Shown here: piece by piece, positions 1 through 8,248 of the stretch
Numbering within the stretch: the first letter of the stretch is position 1
Layout of the letters: the number at the start of each line of letters is the position of its first letter
Assembly: GCA_964551195.1 (NCBI GenBank)
Contig: CAZKBI010000015.1
Coordinates: 1 to 32,869 of the forward strand
Reading direction: 5' to 3'
DNA from: CAYZPB01 sp964551195
GTDB taxonomy: Bacteria > Bacillota > Bacilli > Tepidibacillales > Tepidibacillaceae
DNA length: 32,869 nucleotides
The notes under the pieces: model-generated
Told to the model about the DNA's origin: nothing
Database searches by the model: none
Seen by the model: only the letters and a program-made list of their open reading frames with translations
Translations under genes and position numbers: made by a program

Positions 1-1118
1 TCAGGATTAATGTAGGGCTTCTCTGATTCAACAAGCGGGTCATGCGCATAAAGGTCGGCACCATGAGCAAGTAGCAGCTCACAAACTTGATGTGCCGGAC
101 TGATGCGATCGTCGTTAGAGTAATCTTTCATTGCGAGTCCGTAAACGGCAATGCTGGCTGTGGCTAAACTTTTTTCCTGCTTAGCAAGCATCTCGTCCAA
201 CTGTTCCACGATAAGTGCTGGAACGCAATCATTAAGATTACGTGCTAACTCTAGTAAGGGTAGACTAAGCTGCTCTTCCTCAAGAACCGGCGTTAAATAG
301 TAATAGGCATTGGGGAGACAGTAGCCGCCCACACCTGGTCCCGGATTAAGTAGCTTGACGCGTGTGTGCGTATTGGCCAGCTCAATTACCTCGTTAATGT
401 CAATATCAATCGCCCTTGTAAACTCAGCGAACTGATTAGAAAGAGCAATATTAACATCGCGGGCAACATTCTCAAATACTTTGGCTGTTTCAACAACCTC
501 AATTGATGAGGCTTGATGGATTTCAACCTCCGAGATAATTTCTAGTAGCTCTTTAGCGCGATTAAAGGACTCTTGATTGATACCAGCAAGAACTGTCGGC
601 ATACGCATGAACTCCTCAAAAGCTCTGCCCTCGGCAATTCTCTCCGATGCATAGGCAAGGTAGAAATCTGTGCCTGCTGTAAGTCCAGAATACTCTTCAA
701 GTAGTGGAAGTGCTAGCTTGCGTGTTGAACCCGGCGGAACGGTGCTACGGATTAAGACAAGATCACCTTTCTTAAGACCTTTGGCCAGACTGATAAGTGC
801 TGAGTTAAAGTGTTCGTAGAAGGGCTCCTTATTCTCTACAGGGATGCCAACAGTTACGATATAGCGATCAGCCTCAGCGAAAGCCTTTTTATAATCGGTA
901 GTCGCTTCAAAATTTCCTGCATCTGTACTTTCAGCAAGAATTAGGCGAAGCGTCTTGCCTTGGTAATTTTCAACGTGTGAAGATTTCATTGCTTGCAATT
1001 CTTCAACTAGTTGCTTGTTAGTATCAAGCCCAATAACGCGTTGATTTTTCATAGCGAAAGTTAAAGCTAATGGTAGACCGACAAAACCAAGACCGATTAC
1101 TGCAACTGATTTTTTCAT
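1..1118 (-). CDS. Nucleotide-sugar dehydrogenase, UDP-ManNAc/UDP-glucose dehydrogenase family (3' end outside window)
   Basis: This enzyme would oxidise a UDP-sugar to its uronic acid with two NAD+, giving an acidic building block for the wall polymer made by the neighbouring genes. I translated it by hand: ATG at 1118, preceded by AAAGGAG about 8 bases upstream, and open for 372 codons to the window edge. Residues 7-18 carry the Rossmann motif VIGLGFVGLPLA. A segment reading ENVARDVNIALSNQ lies at about 216-229. The catalytic cysteine is about C267 in GPGVGGYCLPN, which resembles the WecC-type GPGVGGHC.P motif more than the UDP-glucose dehydrogenase GGSCFPKD. The His and the residues after Pro differ from the usual form, so the exact substrate is uncertain (ManNAc, GlcNAc or glucose derivative). 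It starts 28 bases after the csaB stop codon, so it is probably co-transcribed. The last part of the C-terminal domain is missing only because the window ends. Confidence 0.88.
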   Translation of the reverse strand, partial: MKKSVAVIGLGFVGLPLALTFAMKNQRVIGLDTNKQLVEELQAMKSSHVENYQGKTLRLILAESTDAGNFEATTDYKKAFAEADRYIVTVGIPVENKEPFYEHFNSALISLAKGLKKGDLVLIRSTVPPGSTRKLALPLLEEYSGLTAGTDFYLAYASERIAEGRAFEEFMRMPTVLAGINQESFNRAKELLEIISEVEIHQASSIEVVETAKVFENVARDVNIALSNQFAEFTRAIDIDINEVIELANTHTRVKLLNPGPGVGGYCLPNAYYYLTPVLEEEQLSLPLLELARNLNDCVPALIVEQLDEMLAKQEKSLATASIAVYGLAMKDYSNDDRISPAHQVCELLLAHGADLYAHDPLVESEKPYINP

Positions 1119-1145
1119 ATAACATAGCTCCTTTAGAATGTGTAT

Positions 1146-2297
1146 TTATGTATTTTGGGTTCTGATTAGTAGTTGGCTGGCAATTTCTGCGTTGCGCTTA
1201 GCCTGCTGCTGTTGCTCTGTGACCTGCGGTCTTAACTTGTTGCTTGTTTCGCTTAGGTGGTTGAGCCAATGGTTAAGCGAGTTATCTAATTTCTTTGGTA
1301 ATTCTGTGCTCTGCTGTGCTATCGTCTCTAAGGAATAATTATACTCATTTAAATCAATCCGGTCCATAAAATTTGCAACCTTTTCGTCATAACTAAGTGC
1401 AAAAAGCGGGCGATTGCTAATAGCTCCCAGAATCAGAGCATGTAGACGCATAGCAATAATACCGTCAAATTGTTCTAGAATTGCAATCAGCTCAATCGGG
1501 CTATATTCCTGCTTGAGCAGGTTGGCATTAGGGAGTGCCAGCTGGAACTTCAGGCTGATTTCCTCGTCCTGCCCATATTGGAAAGGAATTAAGGTGTAAT
1601 GGACTCTGTGCTGGCTTGTGATGTTCTGTAAGGCAACAATTAGATTCTTCTGATATGCCTCGTCTTTCCAAGGCCTTAATGAGATTGCAATATTTATCCT
1701 GTCATGATCTAGTATAAGTTGCTCTTTTCTAAGCAGCTTTCCACCATCTGCCTGGCTTGTCAGTAATATTGCTGGATCAGCTGTTACCTCGATTGGTGGT
1801 TGTGTGATGCCAAGCTCGTTTAGTAGCTTAAGCGATGGCTGATCACGTACTGTAATGTAGTCGACTTTGTTAACTAATCGACGAATTAAGAAGCGCGAGA
1901 ATGAGCGGTATATGGGTCCAATGCCTTGGGCATAGAAATAGATTGGGGTGCGTGCTAGGCGTGCCAGAAAGACGCGACTTAACCAGTAAGGCACAACTCG
2001 TGCTGTGTGGTCATGTAAAAGTCCGCCGCCGCCTAGTATGAAAAGATCTGAGTCGCGAATTGTGCGGTAAACGGTAGCTAGGCCTTGAGCGCGACGGCCT
2101 GTATAGACGGCTTTAACTCGGTGTAGTCTGGCTGTTAATTCCGGCTTGCGACTTAAGACAGTAATATCGGTGATACCCTTGTCTCGCAGCGCCTGCAGCA
2201 TTCCTGTAAGAATCGCCTCATCACCAGTATTACCAGCACCGTAGTAGCCAAGAATCGTAACCCGCTTGTATATTTGCTCGGTCTCCGGACTAGTCAT
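1146..2297 (-). CDS. csaB: Polysaccharide pyruvyl transferase CsaB
   Basis: CsaB adds pyruvate as a ketal to secondary cell wall polysaccharide; in Bacillus anthracis and relatives this makes the ligand for SLH domains. The 383-residue protein begins with a short tail and then TILGYYGAGNTGDEAIL (about 14-30), the typical CsaB/WcaK-family opening. A glycine-rich segment LGGGGLLHD follows at about 88-96, and the second half contains the AMRLHALILG-type motif at about 280-289 common to the PF04230 family. There is no signal peptide or membrane segment, so it should act in the cytoplasm on lipid-linked precursor. Its start overlaps the end of the upstream glycosyltransferase by 8 bases, implying translational coupling. 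A subtilase with C-terminal SLH-like sequence is encoded at 13390-16212, which fits the expected role. Confidence 0.9.
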   Translation of the reverse strand: MTSPETEQIYKRVTILGYYGAGNTGDEAILTGMLQALRDKGITDITVLSRKPELTARLHRVKAVYTGRRAQGLATVYRTIRDSDLFILGGGGLLHDHTARVVPYWLSRVFLARLARTPIYFYAQGIGPIYRSFSRFLIRRLVNKVDYITVRDQPSLKLLNELGITQPPIEVTADPAILLTSQADGGKLLRKEQLILDHDRINIAISLRPWKDEAYQKNLIVALQNITSQHRVHYTLIPFQYGQDEEISLKFQLALPNANLLKQEYSPIELIAILEQFDGIIAMRLHALILGAISNRPLFALSYDEKVANFMDRIDLNEYNYSLETIAQQSTELPKKLDNSLNHWLNHLSETSNKLRPQVTEQQQQAKRNAEIASQLLIRTQNT

Positions 2298-3441
2298 TGA
2301 TTAGGCGCCCCCTTCTGCGTTTTTGACGATCCTTGGTAATTATCTCTTGGTAGAGTTGATAAGTATTATTAGCGAAAATATCTGGCGTGAAGTAGGTGTT
2401 AAGAGCTGTGATACCGTCCTCTGCTAGCTTAGTCTGGAGATTAGGACTAACCAATATCTCCTCAATCCGCGCGACAAATTGCACAGTATCGCCAACAGGC
2501 ACGACATAGCCATTACGAGCAAGCTGCACAATCTCATGCATACCACCAACATCAGTAACTACTACCGGCGTTTCTGCCGCCATCGCTTCAAGTAGCGTAA
2601 TGCCAAAGCCCTCCATAGTTGACGTTAGTAGAAATATATCCGACTCTTTAAGCAAATAATAGACGTCATCACGAAAGCCTAAGAAGCTTACTTGATCAGC
2701 TAGACCAAGCTCTCTTGCCTGCTCTGCTAGATCTGCTTCAAGTGAACCACTGCCAGCTATTATGCCATGGAATTCAATGTTCTCTTGTTTAAGTAGACTG
2801 AAAATTTCCAGTAGCATAACATGATTCTTCACACTCTCTAAACGGCCAATTGTTGTTAGGAGCGGTGTGCTTGCCGATATATCGAGTTCCTCACGAATCG
2901 TCATTGTGGGTTGAGCCTTACTCGGGAAATCGTGAGCTAAACTATTGTAGATACGCGTAATGTCGTTACTATCGATGCCGTCATTGATTAGCTCTTGTGA
3001 TAAGGCATCGGAGACTGTTATATAGTGATTCGTCATAGTGCGTGTCAGACGATCAATTGAGCGATAAATACGGCTTCTGACTGGATTAGCGTAATCATAA
3101 TACATGGAGCTGTGTACTGTTGTTATCAAGGGAATATCAGTGCCCAGATTGGCTAAGCGCGCAATAAAATTAGCTCGGAAACCATGAGTATGAACAATCT
3201 GCGGTTTAGTGCGACTAATGTAGCGACTTAGCTGTGAGATAACGCGTAGATCCATAATAGACTTCATCGGAAAAACTGTAACCGGTATCTGATGAACTCG
3301 TGACTCTTGGGCAACAACATCGTCAAGGAAACAGACAATTTCTATGTCTACGTCGCGGGCAAGAAGCTCGCGGGCAAGTGTGATTAAATGTGAGCGTGAA
3401 CCGCCTTTTTCGGCGCCACCAATTACATGCATTATCTTCAT
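2290..3441 (-). CDS. Glycosyltransferase family 4
   Basis: This is a cytoplasmic GT-B glycosyltransferase, probably adding one sugar to the undecaprenyl-linked wall polymer. The N-terminus MKIMHVIGGAEKGGSRSHL is the usual opening of GT4 enzymes, and THGFRANFIARLA at about 85-97 fits the acceptor half. The nucleotide-sugar half contains TIGRLESVKNHVMLLE and the EX7E-like motif MEGFGITLLEAM, in which the two glutamates bind the donor. Length 383 is normal. TuaC of the B. subtilis teichuronic acid operon has a comparable role, but donor and acceptor cannot be read from the sequence. The start codon shares one base with the stop of the upstream polymerase gene, and the end overlaps csaB by 8 bases, so the three genes form one tightly coupled unit. 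Confidence 0.9.
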   Translation of the reverse strand: MKIMHVIGGAEKGGSRSHLITLARELLARDVDIEIVCFLDDVVAQESRVHQIPVTVFPMKSIMDLRVISQLSRYISRTKPQIVHTHGFRANFIARLANLGTDIPLITTVHSSMYYDYANPVRSRIYRSIDRLTRTMTNHYITVSDALSQELINDGIDSNDITRIYNSLAHDFPSKAQPTMTIREELDISASTPLLTTIGRLESVKNHVMLLEIFSLLKQENIEFHGIIAGSGSLEADLAEQARELGLADQVSFLGFRDDVYYLLKESDIFLLTSTMEGFGITLLEAMAAETPVVVTDVGGMHEIVQLARNGYVVPVGDTVQFVARIEEILVSPNLQTKLAEDGITALNTYFTPDIFANNTYQLYQEIITKDRQKRRRGRLIND

Positions 3442-4727
3442 TAATTGCTAGGCTCCTTTCCTGCTTGCGAATCCGCTTGGCTGGAAACTGATTCCACTGC
3501 TATTAATGCCTGCTCATGCTGATACCAGCTGATGCCCAGTAGCATACCGACAATTGCATAGAAGGTGATTGCGTTAACAAGTACCTCCCAGATACTAGCA
3601 GTTCCGTTCTGTACAATCATTGTAATGATTGCACCGGTTGCACCTAGTATATAAGCGCGATACTTATCTGTATCAGCAGCTCGATAGACGTGGCGAGCGA
3701 ACAGAAGCAGTATCACTAGTATTGCAATAGCGGCCACAAGCCCGAAGATTCCAATTTCTGCGCCCAATTTCAGATAATGGTTATCGACCCAGGTTGAGAA
3801 GGGAATATTATGGCGAAGCGGGACCGAGTCACCGTAGGTGCCAAGTCCCTGACCAAAAATTGGCTTATGTAAAGTTTTCTCAATCGCATCGCGCCAGAAA
3901 GAAATGCGCCCATACTCACTACTGAGGCGATAATATTCGGGATCGAATAAGTTCATGAAGCGGTTGATTACACTATCGGGCATAATAAAGGGCAAGGCAA
4001 TAATTATCGGGATTAGCGCCAGTAACCATTTGCGAGCATAAATGGCAATAAGGAAAATAAGCATTACAGCGAATGCAATCCATGCGCCACGCGAAAAGGT
4101 TAATACCAGCCCGATTACTATCGGAGTAATAAGTGAAAAATAAAATAACTTGTGCCGCCACCCTTTGCTAAACAAGAATAAGGCGATTAAAAATGCAAGA
4201 ACCATGTTAAAGTAAGCGCCTAATGCATTGGGATTAGAAAAAATTGAAATAATCCGATATTCTGATCCATCCTTCTGCATAAAGCGTGTTGTATCTACTT
4301 GAAAAACATACTGCACGATTCCCAGTAGCGCGATAATAACCGTGCTTCCGATTAGGACATGAACGAAATTATCAAGCAACTCTTCATTATCTAGCATATA
4401 CATGGTTAAAAGGATAAAGAGCATTGGCTGAAACATTACACGCACTGCGTCAAAACTAACGGCAAGTGGCACAGCATTGACTACGATTGAACCGACAGTA
4501 AAAATAATTAGCACAAAGAATGCCCATTTTAAGGCTTGTGGTATCATATCGCGACGATGCTGGGGCTCTTCCCGCACGCATTGATAAATGTAAATCGCAA
4601 TTACGATGATAATAATTAAAACTTCATCCCACATGCTACCCAGAGCAGCAGGAAATACACCTCGTATAGCGTAATCCATCCAAGGTAGAAGCGCAACAAT
4701 CCAGATTAAAATTGAGATAAAAAACAT
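3441..4727 (-). CDS. O-antigen ligase / Wzy-type polymerase membrane protein (TuaE-like)
   Basis: This is a polytopic membrane protein of 428 residues with about ten to twelve hydrophobic segments. It belongs to the O-antigen ligase/polymerase superfamily (Wzy_C, PF04932), which polymerises repeat units or transfers finished chains on the outer face of the membrane. Signs are LTFSRGAWIAF in the middle, and then a large external loop with FGQGLGTYGDSVPLRHN and WVDNHYLKLGAEIGIFGL; the GxGxGTY and NHYL..GAEIG pattern is typical of the family. TuaE in the teichuronic acid operon is the closest functional analogue I can name. It starts immediately after the murJ stop with no intervening base and shares one base with the next glycosyltransferase gene. 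Whether it polymerises or ligates cannot be told from sequence. Confidence 0.85.
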   Translation of the reverse strand: MFFISILIWIVALLPWMDYAIRGVFPAALGSMWDEVLIIIIVIAIYIYQCVREEPQHRRDMIPQALKWAFFVLIIFTVGSIVVNAVPLAVSFDAVRVMFQPMLFILLTMYMLDNEELLDNFVHVLIGSTVIIALLGIVQYVFQVDTTRFMQKDGSEYRIISIFSNPNALGAYFNMVLAFLIALFLFSKGWRHKLFYFSLITPIVIGLVLTFSRGAWIAFAVMLIFLIAIYARKWLLALIPIIIALPFIMPDSVINRFMNLFDPEYYRLSSEYGRISFWRDAIEKTLHKPIFGQGLGTYGDSVPLRHNIPFSTWVDNHYLKLGAEIGIFGLVAAIAILVILLLFARHVYRAADTDKYRAYILGATGAIITMIVQNGTASIWEVLVNAITFYAIVGMLLGISWYQHEQALIAVESVSSQADSQAGKEPSN

Positions 4728-6275
4728 TTATTTCACTCGCTTTATTTTAGACTTAAACCAATTAATCTCCTCAGTATCTAACCTGAAGATTAGAACTAGA
4801 TAGAGGATGCCGGCTAAGCCGATACTAATTATCGTGCGTAGCCAGAGGTCCACCCCAAGTGGGTCAGGCCAGATAAATAGCAGTCCTTGATAGAAGAGCC
4901 AGGAAGCTATAGTAAATATTATAGAGTATATTACGATTCTTAGCCAGATTCGATCAGTAGGACCTCCCTCATTCAAGGGGCCGATTTTCTGGACAAGTTT
5001 GTAACGAATTCGTAAATAACCGAAAATTGCCGAGATTGAAGTAGCACCCGCTACAGCTATAATACCAAAGATCGGCACAAAGATAACCATCAGAATTATA
5101 TTTAGCGTAACAATAAAGACGCTATTGATAACTGGTGTCCAGGTATCTTGTAGCGCATAGAGAACGCGCGTTACAATATCGCGTAGGGCAAAGGGCAGAA
5201 TCATAAAGGTATAGAAAGCTAGCGCCAAACTTGTTAGCGCCAGCGAGTTCTCATCAAAAGAGCCACGCTGATAGATAATCGCGATAATCGGCTCAGCCAA
5301 GAGAATAAAAACACCGATAATTGGCAAGAGTAGAATCCCCAGTAGCCGGTTACTGCGTCTTAGCAGTGCTTTGGCATCAGAATTATCTTTTTTCGCGATA
5401 CTTTCTGCGATTAGCGGAAAGAGTGGTAGAACCAGTGTCCCGACGAATAAAGCGATTGGCAACTGTGTAACTTTGAAGGCGTAGTTAAGTGCGGCTAGAT
5501 TCCCCTCTGGTAAGGTTGATGCCATCATTTTGTCAACCACGATATTAAGCTGGAATACACCGATACTAATTAAGAAGGGAAAGAGCAGTTGACCGAATAA
5601 CTTGAGATCTGCATTGCGTTCGATTCGGAAACGAAATCTCAGTCCACGACGAGCAAAGGTAATTAACAGGATGACAAGCTGGATAACAAGTGCGATAGCA
5701 TAGCCGATAATTAGGCTTTTGATACCAAAGGTATCGGAAAAGAAAACGACACCCACAATGATACCCAGGCTGTAAATTGCTGCGCCCAGTGCTGGAACGA
5801 CAAATATCTTGTACGCATTAAGGACCGAGGTAGTCAGACTGATTAGCCCGATTACCAGAAATGCCGGAATAATTATCTGGAAAAGTTCGACAGTGGTAGC
5901 GCGTGCTGCTTCACCGAAGCCGAACACATAAACATTCACTATTGGCTCAATGAAGATGAAGGCAAGAACTGAAATTACTGCCATGGCTAACGTGGTTAGC
6001 GAGAATACGTTGTTGAGTAGTGTCTTAAGTCGGAGCTCTTGATTCTCACTGCGTAGTCTGATGACCATCGGCACAAGCACCGCTGCCAAAGCACCGCCTA
6101 GAATTGAAAGGATTACCATTGGGATCGTCTGAACTGCAACAAAAATATCAACTGCCTCGGAGGTACCGAATTTGGCAGCAATAAATATCTCGCGAACAAA
6201 GCCAATCAGCTTAATCGTGAGTGTTACAAACATTAAGACTATGGTAGTGCCGATCAATTTATCCGTGCGCGACAT
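4728..6275 (-). CDS. murJ: MurJ/MviN-family lipid-linked sugar flippase
   Basis: MurJ-family proteins move lipid II or related undecaprenyl-linked sugars from the inner to the outer face of the membrane. The 515-residue protein shows about 14 hydrophobic segments. Family signatures are VREIFIAAKFG with Arg/Glu at about 27-37, ALNYAFKVTQLPIALFV in the middle, YQRGSFDENS, and RVLYALQDTWTPV in the second half. These fit MurJ better than the Wzx/TuaB flippases. Because it lies inside a wall-polymer cluster, it may carry the polymer precursor rather than, or in addition to, lipid II; that is inference. The start ATG has AGGAA about 6 bases upstream. Its gene begins 30 bases after the TuaH-like gene, where a tandem duplication seems to have shortened that gene's end. 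Confidence 0.88.
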   Translation of the reverse strand: MSRTDKLIGTTIVLMFVTLTIKLIGFVREIFIAAKFGTSEAVDIFVAVQTIPMVILSILGGALAAVLVPMVIRLRSENQELRLKTLLNNVFSLTTLAMAVISVLAFIFIEPIVNVYVFGFGEAARATTVELFQIIIPAFLVIGLISLTTSVLNAYKIFVVPALGAAIYSLGIIVGVVFFSDTFGIKSLIIGYAIALVIQLVILLITFARRGLRFRFRIERNADLKLFGQLLFPFLISIGVFQLNIVVDKMMASTLPEGNLAALNYAFKVTQLPIALFVGTLVLPLFPLIAESIAKKDNSDAKALLRRSNRLLGILLLPIIGVFILLAEPIIAIIYQRGSFDENSLALTSLALAFYTFMILPFALRDIVTRVLYALQDTWTPVINSVFIVTLNIILMVIFVPIFGIIAVAGATSISAIFGYLRIRYKLVQKIGPLNEGGPTDRIWLRIVIYSIIFTIASWLFYQGLLFIWPDPLGVDLWLRTIISIGLAGILYLVLIFRLDTEEINWFKSKIKRVK

Positions 6276-6297
6276 TGTGTTCCTGCTTTCTCTTATA

Positions 6298-6331
6298 GAT
6301 CTTCTCTATCTGTTGTGGATCTTCTCTATCT
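6298..6331. repeat. 14-base direct repeat with 20-base period at the end of the TuaH-like gene
   Basis: GATCTTCTCTATCT occurs at 6298-6311 and again at 6318-6331. On the minus strand the first-read copy encodes the last residues of the glycosyltransferase (EIEKI). The second-read copy is shifted by 20 bases, so it falls in another reading frame and supplies the TAG stop. It looks like a recent tandem duplication. Confidence 0.85.
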
Positions 6332-7463
6332 CTGATAGTGCTGTTTGCCAACGACTATCCCAAGAATTATTGTAGGCAAGTCGCTGACGCTCTCTGACTA
6401 TGGCTTGGCTGTTAGCATCTGCTTCTAGTAGCTCGCGGATTGCTGCTGCTGTCTCTTGCGCAGTTGCTGAAATGCGAATGATTGGTTGATACTGCTTAAC
6501 TTCGGGCATTGGCGTCGCCACAATTGCGCGACCAGCTGCAAGGTACTCGTACATTTTGATTGGATTGACGCTCTCAGTCAGCTTATTAATCCGAAAGGGA
6601 ATTAAACAGACCGCAAAATGGCTCAGATAATATGGTAAGTCCTTGTAATCTATCGGACCAAGCAGATTAATGTTCGGCTGAGCTCTTAGCACCGTTATGT
6701 CTGTATCGATTGGTCCAATCATGACAAACTGATACTCCGATAATAGTGAAGCCGTTTCGGCAATCAGTTCAATATTAATCCAGTCGCTGATGCCACCTAC
6801 AAAGCCGATAAGCGGTTTCGCAAGATTAATCAGTTCTTGCGGTTCTGGATATAAGGGCTCTACGGCCGGCGCAAAATGTTCATATTCGGCACCATTAGGA
6901 ATCAAGTGAAAATTATCGCTCCACTTGCTGCGTTCAAGTTGCAGCTGAGTGGCTGTTGCAAAGCTGACATCCGCTGCTAACATTAGCTCCTGCTCCATGG
7001 CGGCAAGTGTCTTTTCGCTATGCAGACCGCTAAAGGCTGCGTGGTCATCAACGCAGTCGTAAATTATTGTCTTAAAGTCAAATAGTGGCAGCAAGTCTAC
7101 CGCGCTTGGTAAGTATGTATAGAGGTCGAGATGGTGCATGTCATGATCTGTAATCGCTCGCGCTATCCCCCGCGCTATCAGGCGTTGATTCAGTCGATTG
7201 ATTACTCGGAAACGATTACCAAACGGCAGGATCGGTGGCGGCGCTAGTAGATAAATATTCCCTTCGACTAGTCGCACTCCCTTGCGCCAATTGCGCCAGC
7301 GCCTGAGCATTGCTCTGTTTTTGAGCGGAGCAATTAATGAAGCTGGCGGTTCAAGATAGAGAACCGTCCAGCCGCTATTGGCAGTGCGCCTCGCAAAATG
7401 GTGCGGTCGATGCTTGATCCCATCCCATTCGCCAGCGGAGATTATGAGCATTGTTTGATCCAT
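6306..7463 (-). CDS. Glycosyltransferase, TuaH-like (GT4-type)
   Basis: This 385-residue protein resembles TuaH, a glycosyltransferase of the B. subtilis teichuronic acid operon. The opening LIISAGEWDGIKHRPHH is characteristic of this group (a W.G...RPQH-type start). An acidic IIYDCVDDHAAF motif at about 140-150 and the Rossmann turn LIGFVGGISDW at about 223 follow, and the donor-site motif PIKMYEYLAAGRAIVAT lies near 305-321. It has no signal peptide and should be cytoplasmic or membrane-associated. GAGGCG lies about 7 bases before the ATG at 7463. It sits between the LCP-like gene and murJ. The last codons coincide with a 20-base tandem duplication that appears to have created the present stop (see repeat at 6298). 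The sugar it transfers is unknown. Confidence 0.85.
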   Translation of the reverse strand: MDQTMLIISAGEWDGIKHRPHHFARRTANSGWTVLYLEPPASLIAPLKNRAMLRRWRNWRKGVRLVEGNIYLLAPPPILPFGNRFRVINRLNQRLIARGIARAITDHDMHHLDLYTYLPSAVDLLPLFDFKTIIYDCVDDHAAFSGLHSEKTLAAMEQELMLAADVSFATATQLQLERSKWSDNFHLIPNGAEYEHFAPAVEPLYPEPQELINLAKPLIGFVGGISDWINIELIAETASLLSEYQFVMIGPIDTDITVLRAQPNINLLGPIDYKDLPYYLSHFAVCLIPFRINKLTESVNPIKMYEYLAAGRAIVATPMPEVKQYQPIIRISATAQETAAAIRELLEADANSQAIVRERQRLAYNNSWDSRWQTALSEIEKIHNR

Positions 7464-7487
7464 TAAATTCGCCTCATTAAACTTATT

Positions 7488-8189
7488 TTATTTAAAATAG
7501 TGGTGCAGTTGATCCAGTCCGATCACTTGCGTGCTAGCTTCGTTAGTGGATGCAAGCCTATTAAATAAAGGGTAAAGCTGTAATATCGTTAAATCTGTCG
7601 TAATATTATCGCCAAGTAGGGCTATTAGACCCTTACTTGATTTAGTGAATTCACTGATTGTCCCAGTAAAGCCAAGATTAGAGTAGAGATCCCCTGCGTC
7701 TTCGTAAGGTGCCAATTCGCCAAGGTTATCATTAAGGGCACCTGAGAAATCGAAAAGGTTGTCTCCATAGTCGCCAGTATCGCTGACTAAGGAAATAAGA
7801 TTATAGATTAGGTAATTATCGATTGTGATGTCGTATTCTTCTGCAATCTTCTGCTTAAAGAGACGCGCATTATCAGTCCCCACTACAAAATCTTCTAAGG
7901 GCAATTCCACAGTCGTTACTTTATCATTAGTCTGGTCAATTTTTGCTAGAATAATCGTGTAAAGTTCCCCACCTTCAGTAGTACCCTTCTCTGCTTCTAC
8001 TGGTAGAACAAGAAGTGTCATCTGATCAGCAAGGGGCGGTTTGAAAAAGTCGCTTACACCAATTTTGGCGGTTTCCTCACCATCAGAAATCAGCTTGTTA
8101 AAGTCATTGACCTGTTTCAGGGCGACTAAACCAGCGACAGCAAATAGGGACAAAGTGATTACAATTAAAATCAGGAAGAATTTCTTCAT
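7488..8189 (-). CDS. LCP-like (LytR-CpsA-Psr) membrane-anchored protein, apparently lacking the catalytic arginines
   Basis: I chose ATG at 8189 because AAGGGG lies 10 bases upstream; a GTG at 8198 is too close to that site. The 233-residue product has one N-terminal membrane segment (about residues 5-25) and an extracellular domain. Its segment TLLVLPVEAEKGT, then ILAKIDQTNDKVTTVELPLED, follows the pattern of LCP phosphotransferases (LLIGVDSR...GRSDTI, then VSIPRDTYV). The later ITIDNYLIYNLISLVSDTG matches LCP I.IDYYV.VNF..F..LVDALGG. The arginines and aspartates that bind the lipid pyrophosphate are replaced: PVE for GVD, GGELYT for GRSDT, LPLED for IPRDT. At 233 residues it is also shorter than typical LCP proteins (about 300). 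Its position beside tagO mirrors TagV (YvhJ) in B. subtilis as I recall it. Assignment to the family is inference from motif pattern; an inactive or regulatory role is further inference. Confidence 0.6.
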   Translation of the reverse strand: MKKFFLILIVITLSLFAVAGLVALKQVNDFNKLISDGEETAKIGVSDFFKPPLADQMTLLVLPVEAEKGTTEGGELYTIILAKIDQTNDKVTTVELPLEDFVVGTDNARLFKQKIAEEYDITIDNYLIYNLISLVSDTGDYGDNLFDFSGALNDNLGELAPYEDAGDLYSNLGFTGTISEFTKSSKGLIALLGDNITTDLTILQLYPLFNRLASTNEASTQVIGLDQLHHYFK

Positions 8190-8248
8190 TACCCACACAC
8201 CCCTTATAATTAATTCAAATCGCGTGCATAATTGCTACTAAACGCCAG

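Noticed and set aside
1138..1338. Short plus-strand reading frame opposite the end of csaB
   Set aside because: It lies antisense to a well-supported gene, has cysteine- and serine-rich low-complexity sequence and no ribosome binding site worth noting.
3973..4161. Short minus-strand frame inside the polymerase gene
   Set aside because: It is an alternative frame of the O-antigen-ligase gene with no start signal.
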